The notes below the pieces were generated by a model that was not told where the DNA came from, did not search any database, and saw nothing but the letters and a program-made list of their open reading frames with translations. From the NCBI GenBank assembly GCA_051648485.1, contig JBOFFH010000144.1, positions 1 to 64,000 of the forward strand: a stretch of DNA of 64,000 nt, read 5' to 3'. Below are positions 45,843 through 54,576 of this stretch, in pieces; position 1 is the stretch's first letter, and each line of letters opens with the position of its first letter. The position numbers and the translations under genes were made by a program. The stretch comes from JAGNZR01 sp051648485 (GTDB lineage: Bacteria > Fusobacteriota > Fusobacteriia > Fusobacteriales > Fusobacteriaceae).

Positions 45843-46781
45843 TTAATTCTGAAAAATCTTATTGAAACTTTTCATTATTTCTTTTACACTCATTATTGAA
45901 TCTATTTTCCAAGCATCTACTCCTGCAAAAACAAGTCCATTTTCGACATCTCCATCATGACCTTTCATAAGTCTGTCACTTACACAAAAAGTTCTAGTAC
46001 ATTTTTTTAGACATAAGTGACATTTTTTTGGGACTATTCCTGTGTCCTCAGACATAATAGAATCAACTATAGTATTTTTTATAGCATTGGCTGGTAATCC
46101 TGCCGAACTCATTATTCTTACTATATCTCCTTCTTTAGCTTTAAGATACATTTGTTTAAATTTTTCACTTACTTCACACTCCAAAGAAGCTACAAAACGA
46201 GATCCCATTTGAATACCTGCTGCTCCTAGTGACAACATTCTCATTCCATCTTCTGGAGTTATTACTCCACCCGCTCCAAAAACTGGTACACTGACTGCTT
46301 CAACAACCTCTGGAACTATATCCCAAGAATCTCTTTCGCTTCCAAGATGTCCACCTGCATTTCCACCTTCTACTATTATTGCATCTGCTCCAAGTCTTTC
46401 AGCCATTTTTGCAAGTTTTGCAGAAGAGACTATAGGAAATACTTTGACATTTGTTCCTTTTACCATTTCATAAATATCTCTTGAAAAACCTGCTCCTGTA
46501 ATTATTACATCTATTCCAGCATCTATTGAAGTTCTTACTAATTCTGCAAAAGTTGAACCTGCATACATTAAATTTACTCCTAAAGCTCCACCTTTGTTAA
46601 CAATCATTTTACGTGCTTTTTCTATTTCTGTTTTTAACTCTTCACAACTTATAGTAGTTCCTGCTATCACTCCTAATCCACCTTCATTAGCTACAGCTGA
46701 TGCAAGTCTACTCATAGAAGCTCTAATCGCCATTCCGCCTTGAATAATAGGTACTACAATTTCTAAATCTTTTATTTTCAT
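45843..46781 (-). CDS. nitronate monooxygenase-like FMN oxidoreductase
   Basis: The 312-aa TIM-barrel flavoprotein is related to the FabK-like neighbour (IIQGGMAIRASMSRLASAV, EGGNAGGHLGS, VFGAGGVITPEDG) but carries a Cys cluster (KCHLCLKKCTRTFCVSD near residue 255), absent from FabK. ATG at 46781, just after GGAGGG, is preferred to a TTG four codons upstream. Members act as nitronate monooxygenases or flavin reductases; substrate unknown. Confidence 0.87.
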   Translation of the reverse strand: MKIKDLEIVVPIIQGGMAIRASMSRLASAVANEGGLGVIAGTTISCEELKTEIEKARKMIVNKGGALGVNLMYAGSTFAELVRTSIDAGIDVIITGAGFSRDIYEMVKGTNVKVFPIVSSAKLAKMAERLGADAIIVEGGNAGGHLGSERDSWDIVPEVVEAVSVPVFGAGGVITPEDGMRMLSLGAAGIQMGSRFVASLECEVSEKFKQMYLKAKEGDIVRIMSSAGLPANAIKNTIVDSIMSEDTGIVPKKCHLCLKKCTRTFCVSDRLMKGHDGDVENGLVFAGVDAWKIDSIMSVKEIMKSFNKIFQN

Positions 46782-46837
46782 TTTTCCCTCCAAATTTTCC
46801 GAAAAAATCTATTAATCTAATTATTTTTTTAACCATA

Positions 46838-46863
46838 AATAAAATAACAGTTGTTATTTTATT
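46838..46863. promoter_or_regulatory. 26-bp perfect palindrome, candidate operator
   Basis: AATAAAATAACA (46838-46849) and TGTTATTTTATT (46852-46863) are exact complements around GT. It lies between the divergent NMO-like and Cys-rich genes, 57 bp before the former's start, so it could control one or both. Confidence 0.5.
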
Positions 46864-46991
46864 GCATATTTTATATTATCACACTTAAAGATTTTTTACT
46901 AGTTTTTTAAAAAAATAGATAGCTTGAAAATAAAAAAAAGGTTATAATTAATGGTATTTACATTAAACTTAATATATAAGGAGTACTAATT

Positions 46992-47333
46992 ATGGATAAA
47001 TTATCTGAAGATATTTTAAAATTTTTATTGGATGGAAAGGCTTATAGTGATAATGCTATCATTATGAATTTTGGAATAAACGAAACTAAACTTAAAGAAA
47101 TTTATAAAACTTTAAAAGAGGAAAACTTTTTAGAAAGTTACAGTGATTATAATAATAATAAAAACTCTCTTAAAAAAGAGAGTTCTAGCTGTGGAAATGG
47201 ATGTTCTAAATGTTCTTGTGAAAAAACTCAAATCCCTGAAAGCTCCACTTCTGAAAAAAAGTGTTGCAATGAAAAAGATTTAGATTTTGACAATATTTTA
47301 GTTTTAACTGAAAAAGCCATAAACTGGTTTTAA
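46992..47333 (+). CDS. Cys-rich winged-helix-like protein (FeoC-like?)
   Basis: The 113-aa protein has an N-terminal helix-turn-helix-like region (ILKFLLDGKAYSDNAIIMNF, INETKLKEIYKTLKEENF) and a Cys cluster CGNGCSKCSC plus a later CC. The arrangement recalls FeoC, which carries a winged helix and an Fe-S Cys cluster, but the spacing differs and no feoA/feoB is nearby. Start supported by AAGGAG. The stop lies 1 bp from the convergent gene's stop. Confidence 0.65.
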   Translation: MDKLSEDILKFLLDGKAYSDNAIIMNFGINETKLKEIYKTLKEENFLESYSDYNNNKNSLKKESSSCGNGCSKCSCEKTQIPESSTSEKKCCNEKDLDFDNILVLTEKAINWF

Positions 47334-47334
47334 T

Positions 47335-47610
47335 TTATTTTTTATTTTTTCTCTTTCTTTTGTTGCTTTTAAAAGCAAAAATTAGAAAAAGCATAACATA
47401 TGAAGGAAGAACCATTGTTACAACTGTTAAAATCAGTGCCGTAGTTTCATTGGTTATTCCTTTGCTATGTATGTAATCAGTCACTTCTCCTATAAGTACT
47501 AAAGGGTCTACAGCAAAAATTGGCTCTATTTGGAAAAAATTATTCAACCACAATAACAAAAGATAAAAAGGTAACAAAATTAAAATAATGTTTCTTAAAA
47601 ACTTAACCAT
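47335..47610 (-). CDS. small membrane protein of unknown function
   Basis: This 91-aa protein has two predicted helices (about residues 5-24 and 58-80) and a basic tail KSNKRKRKNKK. I do not recognise a family. It has a CCTCCTT-complement ribosome-binding site and follows the PHP phosphatase gene by 13 bp, so the two may be cotranscribed. Confidence 0.6.
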   Translation of the reverse strand: MVKFLRNIILILLPFYLLLLWLNNFFQIEPIFAVDPLVLIGEVTDYIHSKGITNETTALILTVVTMVLPSYVMLFLIFAFKSNKRKRKNKK

Positions 47611-47623
47611 ATTTTCCTCCTTA

Positions 47624-48427
47624 TTATATTTTTCTAAAACTATTTTCTCTGATATTAAAACTCGAAATATATTTTACATTGATTGATTTTAAAAAATCAT
47701 AGACCTTTTTGAAATCTTTAGATATATCCTCTTTTCTATGAGAATCTGAGCCAACAGTTACAATTTCACCACCCAATTGAAAGTATCTCTTTACTATTTC
47801 AAAATTTGGATAAGTTCTATTTTCTCCGTATCTAAATCCTGAAGTATTTATCTCTATTCCTTTATTTTTTTCTATAATTGTTTTTAAAATTAGATCTATT
47901 ATTTCATAATGATCCGAATAATTAAAACCTTTAAATTCCTCTCCACCATATCTAGAAATAAAATCCAAATGAGACATTACACTATATTCTTGAAAATTTT
48001 TAGCAGAATACAAGACATCTTGAAAATATCTATTTTGAGCTTCTTGCTTATTCTTTCCTATAAAATACTCTGGAAGACTCACATCAAAATTTTGCACTGT
48101 GTGCAAAGAACATAAAACAAAATCCCATTCTTTGCTTTTTATAAGTTTTTCTGATTCTTTACAAATATGAGGTTGTATTCCCAACTCTATTCCTATTTTC
48201 ACCTCTATCTTTTTTTTATATTTTTCCTTTATTTCCTTTATTTCCTTAAAATATTTTTCAATATCTAAAACAAAACCATGATTTTCTTGAGGTGAGTTCC
48301 AATCGTGATGATCTGTTATTGCAATCTCTTCTAGCCCCAAATCTATACTCTTTTTTACTATCTCATCTAAATCCTCTTTAGAATCTCCTGAAAATTTAGA
48401 GTGAATGTGATAATCACTTAAAATCAT
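47624..48427 (-). CDS. PHP-domain histidinol-phosphatase-like protein
   Basis: The 267-aa protein has PHP metal motifs YHIHSKFSGDS and ITDHHDWNSP and a later SLHTVQNFD and GSDSHRKEDI. It matches the HisJ/HisK family in size and order. No other histidine-biosynthesis gene is in the window, so another phosphoester substrate is possible. Confidence 0.85.
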   Translation of the reverse strand: MILSDYHIHSKFSGDSKEDLDEIVKKSIDLGLEEIAITDHHDWNSPQENHGFVLDIEKYFKEIKEIKEKYKKKIEVKIGIELGIQPHICKESEKLIKSKEWDFVLCSLHTVQNFDVSLPEYFIGKNKQEAQNRYFQDVLYSAKNFQEYSVMSHLDFISRYGGEEFKGFNYSDHYEIIDLILKTIIEKNKGIEINTSGFRYGENRTYPNFEIVKRYFQLGGEIVTVGSDSHRKEDISKDFKKVYDFLKSINVKYISSFNIRENSFRKI

Positions 48428-48466
48428 TTTGCACCTTACCTTTATTTTTATTATTTTATCATTTCC

Positions 48467-48497
48467 AAAAAAAGAGAAGAATCGCTCCTTCTCTTTT
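48467..48497 (-). terminator. intrinsic terminator after the exonuclease gene
   Basis: AAAAGAGAAG (48470-48479) and CTTCTCTTTT (48488-48497) pair over 10 bp around an 8-nt loop with a T-tract on the minus strand. Confidence 0.85.
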
Positions 48498-48507
48498 AAA
48501 ATTTACT

Positions 48508-49500
48508 TTATTTATTTTCTAAAAGATTTAAAACTTCATTTTTCAAAGTTTCTTTTCCTTTAGAATTATAAAGAATAACTTCATATAAAGTGTCTTCTCT
48601 TTCTCTTTTAGCAGAATAAATACCATAATTTTCCGAATTTTCACCAAGAGTTGTAACCTTATTTTTACCGTCCAAAATTTTCTTGTTTTTTAAATGTAAA
48701 TTCAATTCTACTGGAGAGATTGGTTTGATATTCATCTCTTCTAATGCTTTATTTAAATTATTTAAAAATTGAGTTATTGTAATATCATAATTAGGTAACG
48801 ATAATCTTTTAATTACTTCTCTGTAAGAATCTTTTTTTTCAATTCTTGTTTCTTGCATTTTTACAAATCTTTCTTTTTGTTCTCTTTTGCTTTTCAAATA
48901 ACTATTAAAACGAACTTGAATATATTTTTGTTCTTTTTTATTTAAAGCTCTATCTTTGAAAAACTTCAAAAGATTATCATTTTTTTCTTTATACATAGCA
49001 CGAGTGATATCAAATAGTAGTTCCACATCGTACATCGAGCTGTGAAGATTTTCTTCTTTTACTTCAATACCATAATATTTAGCTAAATCTGAAAGTTTAT
49101 TATATTTTCCAATATTTATATTTCTAGCTTCAATGAAAGTACAAAAAGAAGTCAAGGTTTCAAAACCTACAAAATCTCTATCAAACGAAAAATTATGTGC
49201 AATAAAATGATCTGTATCTCCGCAAAATTCTATAAAACTATATATATCATCTATGTAATGCTCTGAATACTCTGCATCTCCTCTAGATTCTTTTATAATT
49301 TCAGTAGTTAATCCATTTATTTCTATTGCAGCTGGATTTTCATTTTCCCCAGGTGTTCTATAATAAAATCTATTAAAACGCTCTACCTCTACCAATTCGT
49401 CCTCTAATACTTTAGCTTTTATAGCTGAAAGTGATAGTACAGACGTCCCATTAAAACCATTAGTCTCAAAATCAAAGACAATTATTTCTCTTTCTAACAT
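48508..49500 (-). CDS. DnaQ-like 3'-5' exonuclease domain protein
   Basis: The 330-aa protein has the DEDDh exonuclease residues: DFETNG, AHNFSFDRDFV, and HSSMYDVELLFD. A C-terminal region of about 150 residues is basic and unassigned. I use the ATG at 49500; the ATG two codons earlier abuts the AAGGGA ribosome-binding site. Probably acts in DNA or RNA end processing. Confidence 0.82.
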   Translation of the reverse strand: MLEREIIVFDFETNGFNGTSVLSLSAIKAKVLEDELVEVERFNRFYYRTPGENENPAAIEINGLTTEIIKESRGDAEYSEHYIDDIYSFIEFCGDTDHFIAHNFSFDRDFVGFETLTSFCTFIEARNINIGKYNKLSDLAKYYGIEVKEENLHSSMYDVELLFDITRAMYKEKNDNLLKFFKDRALNKKEQKYIQVRFNSYLKSKREQKERFVKMQETRIEKKDSYREVIKRLSLPNYDITITQFLNNLNKALEEMNIKPISPVELNLHLKNKKILDGKNKVTTLGENSENYGIYSAKREREDTLYEVILYNSKGKETLKNEVLNLLENK

Positions 49501-49578
49501 ACTCATTCCCTTCGTTGTTTAAAAATTAAAATTTAATTATATATTAATGCCATAAAAACCTAAAATTGTCAATTCTTT

Positions 49579-50895
49579 TTAAATTAATTGACTTTTTTCA
49601 TCTTTTAAAATTACAAGAAGTTGATCTACTTTAAAATTATCTACATCGACCACTTCAAAAGTATAGTCTTCAAATTCTAAAGAAGCTCCTTTTTTAGGTA
49701 TAGATTTTAAAGAATACATCATAAATCCAGCTATAGTTTCATATGTGTCCTCCTCTGGAAAACTATCAATATTTAAAGCTTTTTTTACATCTTCTACAGG
49801 AGTTAGACCATCTATTAGCCAAGATGTTTCCGTTCTTTTTATTATGTATTCATCTTGAAACGGGTGAACTACATCTCCCATAAGTGTTGAAATTATATCC
49901 TCTAAAGTAATAAGACCTACCACATGCCCGTATTCGTTTAATATCACTGCAAAATCTTCATGAGTTTCATTAAATCTATCTAATACATCAGATAAAGTTA
50001 ATGTGTTTGGAATAATTAAAATTTTTCTATTGGTAATTTCTTTGATATTCTTTAAACCACTCAATTCTCCTTTTAATATTCTTGGAAGAATATCTTTTGA
50101 ATCAACATATCCGTAAATACTGTCTATTTCGTTTTCACAAACTAAGTATTTCGAATGAGGATTATTTGCTATTTTTTCTTTAATACTCTCTTCGCTTTCA
50201 GTCAAATTAAAATATATCATTTCATCTCTTGTAGTCATAGCTGAAGATACCCAACGAGAATCGAGTTCAAATATATTTTCAATTAAATGATGTTCTTTTT
50301 TTAAAAGAACCCCTGCTTCAGCTCCAGCATTTACAACAGCAAATATCTCTTCGTGAGTTATATTTTCTTCTCTTACTGCTGGGAGTCCTAAAATTTTAAA
50401 TATCATATCTGAGAGACTCGTGAAAAAAAACACTATTGGTTTAAAAAGAAAAAGCATCACTTTCATTGGATTTACAACTGCTATAGCTATTTTTTCAGGA
50501 GAAACCATAGCTATTCTCTTAGGAATTAAATCTGCAAATTCAACCACCAACGCTGTTATAAAAAAGAAAGATGCTGTTGAAGAAATATTAGACATCAGTT
50601 GTTCTTTTCCTGGAAACCAGCTAAGAAGTGTGGTTTTCAAGAAAGGATCCAATATATTTTCTCCAATTGTTCCTGCTAAAATTGCTACAATATTCAAACC
50701 TATTTGAACAACTGTAAAAAAGTTTCCCGGAATTTCCTGTAACTTTAAAACTTTACTTGCATTTTCATTGCCGTTTTCTGCCATAATTTGCAATCTTATC
50801 TTTCTAGAAGCTGCTAAAGAAATTTCAGCCATTGAAAAAAAAGCACTGATTATAATTAAGAAAAATATCACACTAAATTTTGTTAAAATATCCAT
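49579..50895 (-). CDS. CNNM/hemolysin C family protein (DUF21-CBS-CorC)
   Basis: The 438-aa protein has an N-terminal DUF21 membrane domain (about residues 5-190), two CBS domains (about 205-330, including MTTRDEM and GYVDSKDILPRIL) and a CorC_HlyC C-terminal domain. Members are linked to Mg2+ or other ion homeostasis. It appears monocistronic and divergent from the PfkB gene. Confidence 0.9.
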   Translation of the reverse strand: MDILTKFSVIFFLIIISAFFSMAEISLAASRKIRLQIMAENGNENASKVLKLQEIPGNFFTVVQIGLNIVAILAGTIGENILDPFLKTTLLSWFPGKEQLMSNISSTASFFFITALVVEFADLIPKRIAMVSPEKIAIAVVNPMKVMLFLFKPIVFFFTSLSDMIFKILGLPAVREENITHEEIFAVVNAGAEAGVLLKKEHHLIENIFELDSRWVSSAMTTRDEMIYFNLTESEESIKEKIANNPHSKYLVCENEIDSIYGYVDSKDILPRILKGELSGLKNIKEITNRKILIIPNTLTLSDVLDRFNETHEDFAVILNEYGHVVGLITLEDIISTLMGDVVHPFQDEYIIKRTETSWLIDGLTPVEDVKKALNIDSFPEEDTYETIAGFMMYSLKSIPKKGASLEFEDYTFEVVDVDNFKVDQLLVILKDEKSQLI

Positions 50896-51065
50896 AAGTA
50901 CCCCTTACCATAATTTATTATCTCTTTATTCTACCACAACTAATTTTAAAAATCTATTCACATCTTTTTTTTCTATAAGTCAATTAAATAGAAATCCTAA
51001 AATGGTACTGTTCAACCATTGAGTTGTGTGTTATAATAATATATCAAAAAATTAAGGAGTAAAAT

Positions 51066-52004
51066 ATGTCTTATATTCTTGTTTTCGGAGCGTCTATTGT
51101 CGATATTTTTGGATTTTGTGGAACTTGCTACAAACAATCAGACTCTATTCCTGGAGAGGTTAAAATCTCTTTTGGTGGTGTTTCTAGAAATATAGCTGAA
51201 AATATGGCTAGAATTGGAGCAAATGTTAAATTCATCTCAATTTTAGGAGATGATGAAATTGGTCGTTCTATGGTAGAACATTCTAAAGTTATTGGCTATG
51301 ATATGAGTGATTCAATGATTTTAAAAAACAAAGGTACTCCAACATACATGGCTATACTTAATGACTGCGGAGAAATGGTTTCAGCTGTTGCTGACATGAG
51401 ACTTTTAGAAGCTATGACAACAAATTTTATAGACTCTAAAAGTGAAATATTTTCAAATGCTGAGTACACTTTTTTAGATGCTGATGACCCTATAAGTTTA
51501 GAATATATTTTAAAAACATATAAAGGAAAAACTAAATTTATTTTAGATCCAGTTTCTTCTAATAAAGCTAAAAATATAAAGCATCTTTGCCATTATTTTC
51601 ATACCATTAAACCTAATCGTTTAGAAGCTGAAATCATGAGTGGTATCCAAATTCAAAATGATGAAGACCTTAAAAAAGTTGGCCAATATTTTCTTGATTT
51701 AGGAGTAATAAATGTTTTTATCAGTTTAGATGCTGATGGAATTTATTATACTGATGGTCAGCATTCAGGAAAAATAAAAGCTTGTAATGCCGTGGTAAAA
51801 AATGTTACAGGTGCTGGTGATTCATTTGTCGCTGGTATAGGACATGGTTACATTAACAATCTTGATTTAGAAAATATTGTTAAATTTTCTATAGCTATGT
51901 CTTTTATAACTATTTCTCACCATGAAACTATTCATCCTGATATGGAATACAGTAAAGTTTTAGAAACTATGGACAATATAAACTGGGAAATTGTAAAATA
52001 TTAG
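51066..52004 (+). CDS. PfkB family carbohydrate kinase (pseudouridine kinase-like)
   Basis: The 312-aa protein has the ribokinase-family GGVSRNIAENMARIGANV and a C-terminal TGAGDSFVAGI with the catalytic Asp. The GGV.RNIAENLARLG pattern is that of PsuK-type pseudouridine kinases. No psuG lies next to it, so substrate remains uncertain. Confidence 0.85.
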   Translation: MSYILVFGASIVDIFGFCGTCYKQSDSIPGEVKISFGGVSRNIAENMARIGANVKFISILGDDEIGRSMVEHSKVIGYDMSDSMILKNKGTPTYMAILNDCGEMVSAVADMRLLEAMTTNFIDSKSEIFSNAEYTFLDADDPISLEYILKTYKGKTKFILDPVSSNKAKNIKHLCHYFHTIKPNRLEAEIMSGIQIQNDEDLKKVGQYFLDLGVINVFISLDADGIYYTDGQHSGKIKACNAVVKNVTGAGDSFVAGIGHGYINNLDLENIVKFSIAMSFITISHHETIHPDMEYSKVLETMDNINWEIVKY

Positions 52005-52034
52005 AAAAGGTGTCGGAATAATTTCCGGCACACC
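52005..52034 (-). terminator. terminator after glutaminase gene
   Basis: GGTGTCGGAA (52009-52018) and TTCCGGCACACC (52023-52034) form a stem with a 2-nt bulge; on the minus strand TTTTCT follows. It may also serve the PfkB gene more weakly. Confidence 0.65.
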
Positions 52035-52057
52035 CTAAACTCCTCAATTTCATTTTT

Positions 52058-52969
52058 TTAAAAAACACTTAAATTGGCATAACTTGATAAATTTTCTAAT
52101 AAAGATATGCCGGCAATAGAGTTCCCTTTTTCATCTAGTGCTGGACCAAAAACTCCTATTCCCATTTTTCCAGGAACCACACTCATTATTCCACCGCCCA
52201 CTCCTGATTTAGAAGGAATACCTACTTTTATTGCAAACTCTCCAGAGCCATCATACATTCCACAAGTTACCATCAAAGTTTTTACAATTTTACAAACAAA
52301 GTCACTTACCACTCTTTCACCTGTAGACAGTACTCCTCCTTTGGCTAAAAATAGTCCTATTTTAGCTAAATCACAAGCTGTAACCTCTACCGAACATTGT
52401 TTAAAATAGATTTCCAAAGCTTCTTCTACATCTCCATCTATAAGATTTTCTCCCTTCAAAAAATATCCCATAGAACGATTTTTATTTCCAGTAAGTTTTT
52501 CTCCTTCATAGATCTCTTGGTTAATTTCTAAAGTAGGATTTTCAGAAATAATTTTAAAAAAATCTAAAACTCTTTCAAAACGTTTTTGTCCTTCTCCCTT
52601 TATCATAGAACATACCTCTATAGCTCCTGCATTTATCATTGGATTAAATGGTTTTCCTGTTTTATTAGTTTCTAATTTCATGATAGAGTTAAAAGCATCC
52701 CCTGTAGGCTCCATTCCTACTCTATTAAAAACAAAATCTATTCCATTATCCAAAATAGCCAGCATCAATGTTAAAGGTTTGGATACACTCTGAATAGTAA
52801 ATTTTGTCTCATAATCCCCTGCAAAATATATTTCACCATTTTCTTTTATTAAACATATTCCTAAATTGTTAGCATCTGCTTTAGACAACCCCGGAATGTA
52901 GCTAGCCACTTTTCCATGAGAAGTTTTATACCTGTTATATTTAACTATAGAATTTAAATACTTTTTCAT
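52058..52969 (-). CDS. glsA: glutaminase A
   Basis: The 303-aa protein has the serine-dependent glutaminase catalytic motif SVSKPLTLMLAI (SxxK), EPTGDAFNS, NPMINAGAIE and SGVGGGIM. It hydrolyses glutamine to glutamate and ammonia. I use the ATG at 52969 with GGAGG upstream; the longest frame starts 11 codons earlier. Divergent from an NSS transporter gene. Confidence 0.95.
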   Translation of the reverse strand: MKKYLNSIVKYNRYKTSHGKVASYIPGLSKADANNLGICLIKENGEIYFAGDYETKFTIQSVSKPLTLMLAILDNGIDFVFNRVGMEPTGDAFNSIMKLETNKTGKPFNPMINAGAIEVCSMIKGEGQKRFERVLDFFKIISENPTLEINQEIYEGEKLTGNKNRSMGYFLKGENLIDGDVEEALEIYFKQCSVEVTACDLAKIGLFLAKGGVLSTGERVVSDFVCKIVKTLMVTCGMYDGSGEFAIKVGIPSKSGVGGGIMSVVPGKMGIGVFGPALDEKGNSIAGISLLENLSSYANLSVF

Positions 52970-53170
52970 TTTTTCCTCCGAATTTTCTTTAAATTTTAAC
53001 ATATTTTTTATATTAAGTGAATTTTTTTATCCTTTTTCATATTTAAGTTAGTTCATTTTTATGTACTTCATATATAATTTGAATGTTTAGATATTTGATT
53101 ATTAAAAATAATTATGTTAGCATTATTTAAATCTTTAAACAATAATGATTTATATTCAGGGAGGAAATTT

Positions 53171-54511
53171 ATGGATTCATCAAAAAGAGGAAACTGGAGT
53201 TCTAGTATTGGATTTATTTTAGCGGCAGCAGGTTCTGCTATAGGTTTGGGAAATCTTTGGAAATTTCCATATCAAGCTGGTAAAAATGGTGGTGGAGCTT
53301 TTGTATTAGTTTATCTGTTATTAGTTTTAATTTTAGGCTTCACTCTTATTTTAGGAGAAATGATCGTTGGAAGAAAAGGTAAGTCGGACGCCTTTGGTTC
53401 TTATAATAAAATAAAAAAAGGTTGGGGAATTGTCGGGGGAATAGGAATTTTAACTTGCTATATTATTCTTTCTTATTACAGTGTTATCGGTGGTTGGGTT
53501 CTAAAATATATACTTGATTTTGTAACAGGTGGAATCAGTGGAGACCCTGGTGCTCATTTTGGTGGATTTATTTCCAATAGTTTTTCACCTCTTATTTATC
53601 TTTCATTATTTTTAGGAGCTACAGCTTTTATAGTTTTAAAAGGAGTTGCTGGAGGAATAGAAAAAGCTAGTAAAATTATGATGCCTACACTTTTTGCTTT
53701 TTTAATAATTATAGTTATAAGATCTGTAACTTTAGAAGGAGCTTCAGCAGGAATAGAATTTTTCTTAAAGCCTGACTTTTCAGTTATAACTGGAGCTGTT
53801 ATACTCTCGGCTCTGGGACAAGTTTTTTTCTCTTTGAGTATTGGAATGGCTGTCATGATAACTTATGGAAGTTATTTACCTGAAGATACTAACATGCTGA
53901 AAAGTGCTCTTATTATACCTGCACTAGATACTTTAGTGGCTCTTCTTGCAGGATTGGCTGTTTTACCAGCAGTTTTTGCTTTTGGTCTTGAACCTTCAGC
54001 TGGACCTGGACTGATGTTTATAACATTACCAAAGGTTTTTGAACAACTTCCTTTTGGAAATTTTTTCGGAATAATTTTCTTTGTACTAGTTTTATTTGCA
54101 GCTTTAACTTCTTCAATATCTCTTTTAGAAGTGCCAGTAGCATTTTTGGTAGATCAGTTGGGATGGAATAGAAAAAAAGCTATAGGAACTTTATTAATCG
54201 GACTATTTATTTTGGCAGTTCCTGCTTCACTATCTATGGGAATTATGGAAAATGTCAATATTTTCTTTGGTATGAACTTCTTTGATTTTTTATGCTATTT
54301 AACAGACAACTTATTTTTACCTATTGGTGGACTTTTACTTTGTATTTTTATAGGATTTGTTTGGGATAAAAAAGATGTAGAAAATGAAATTACAAACAAC
54401 GGTACAATCAGCTTTTCTCTAATAAAACTTTGGTTCTTTTTAATTCGTTTTATCGCTCCAACAGTTATATTTGTAATCTTACTTCAAGCTGTCGGTATTA
54501 TAAAACTATAA
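53171..54511 (+). CDS. NSS family sodium-dependent amino-acid transporter
   Basis: The 446-aa protein has the neurotransmitter:sodium symporter motif GSAIGLGNLWKFPYQAGKNGG and about 11 helices. The ATG at 53171 has GGGAGG upstream; a longer frame begins at 53114. Members carry amino acids or amines with Na+; the substrate is not determinable. It ends at a strong terminator. Confidence 0.92.
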   Translation: MDSSKRGNWSSSIGFILAAAGSAIGLGNLWKFPYQAGKNGGGAFVLVYLLLVLILGFTLILGEMIVGRKGKSDAFGSYNKIKKGWGIVGGIGILTCYIILSYYSVIGGWVLKYILDFVTGGISGDPGAHFGGFISNSFSPLIYLSLFLGATAFIVLKGVAGGIEKASKIMMPTLFAFLIIIVIRSVTLEGASAGIEFFLKPDFSVITGAVILSALGQVFFSLSIGMAVMITYGSYLPEDTNMLKSALIIPALDTLVALLAGLAVLPAVFAFGLEPSAGPGLMFITLPKVFEQLPFGNFFGIIFFVLVLFAALTSSISLLEVPVAFLVDQLGWNRKKAIGTLLIGLFILAVPASLSMGIMENVNIFFGMNFFDFLCYLTDNLFLPIGGLLLCIFIGFVWDKKDVENEITNNGTISFSLIKLWFFLIRFIAPTVIFVILLQAVGIIKL

Positions 54512-54538
54512 TTTTATGATTCAAGTTTATTACAGAAT

Positions 54539-54574
54539 AAAAAAACTCTAGAAATCAATCTCTAGAGTTTTTTT
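54539..54574. terminator. bidirectional terminator between NSS gene and codA
   Basis: AAAAAAACTCTAGA (54539-54552) and TCTAGAGTTTTTTT (54561-54574) form a 14-bp perfect stem with T-tracts on both strands. Confidence 0.92.
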
Positions 54575-54576
54575 AA

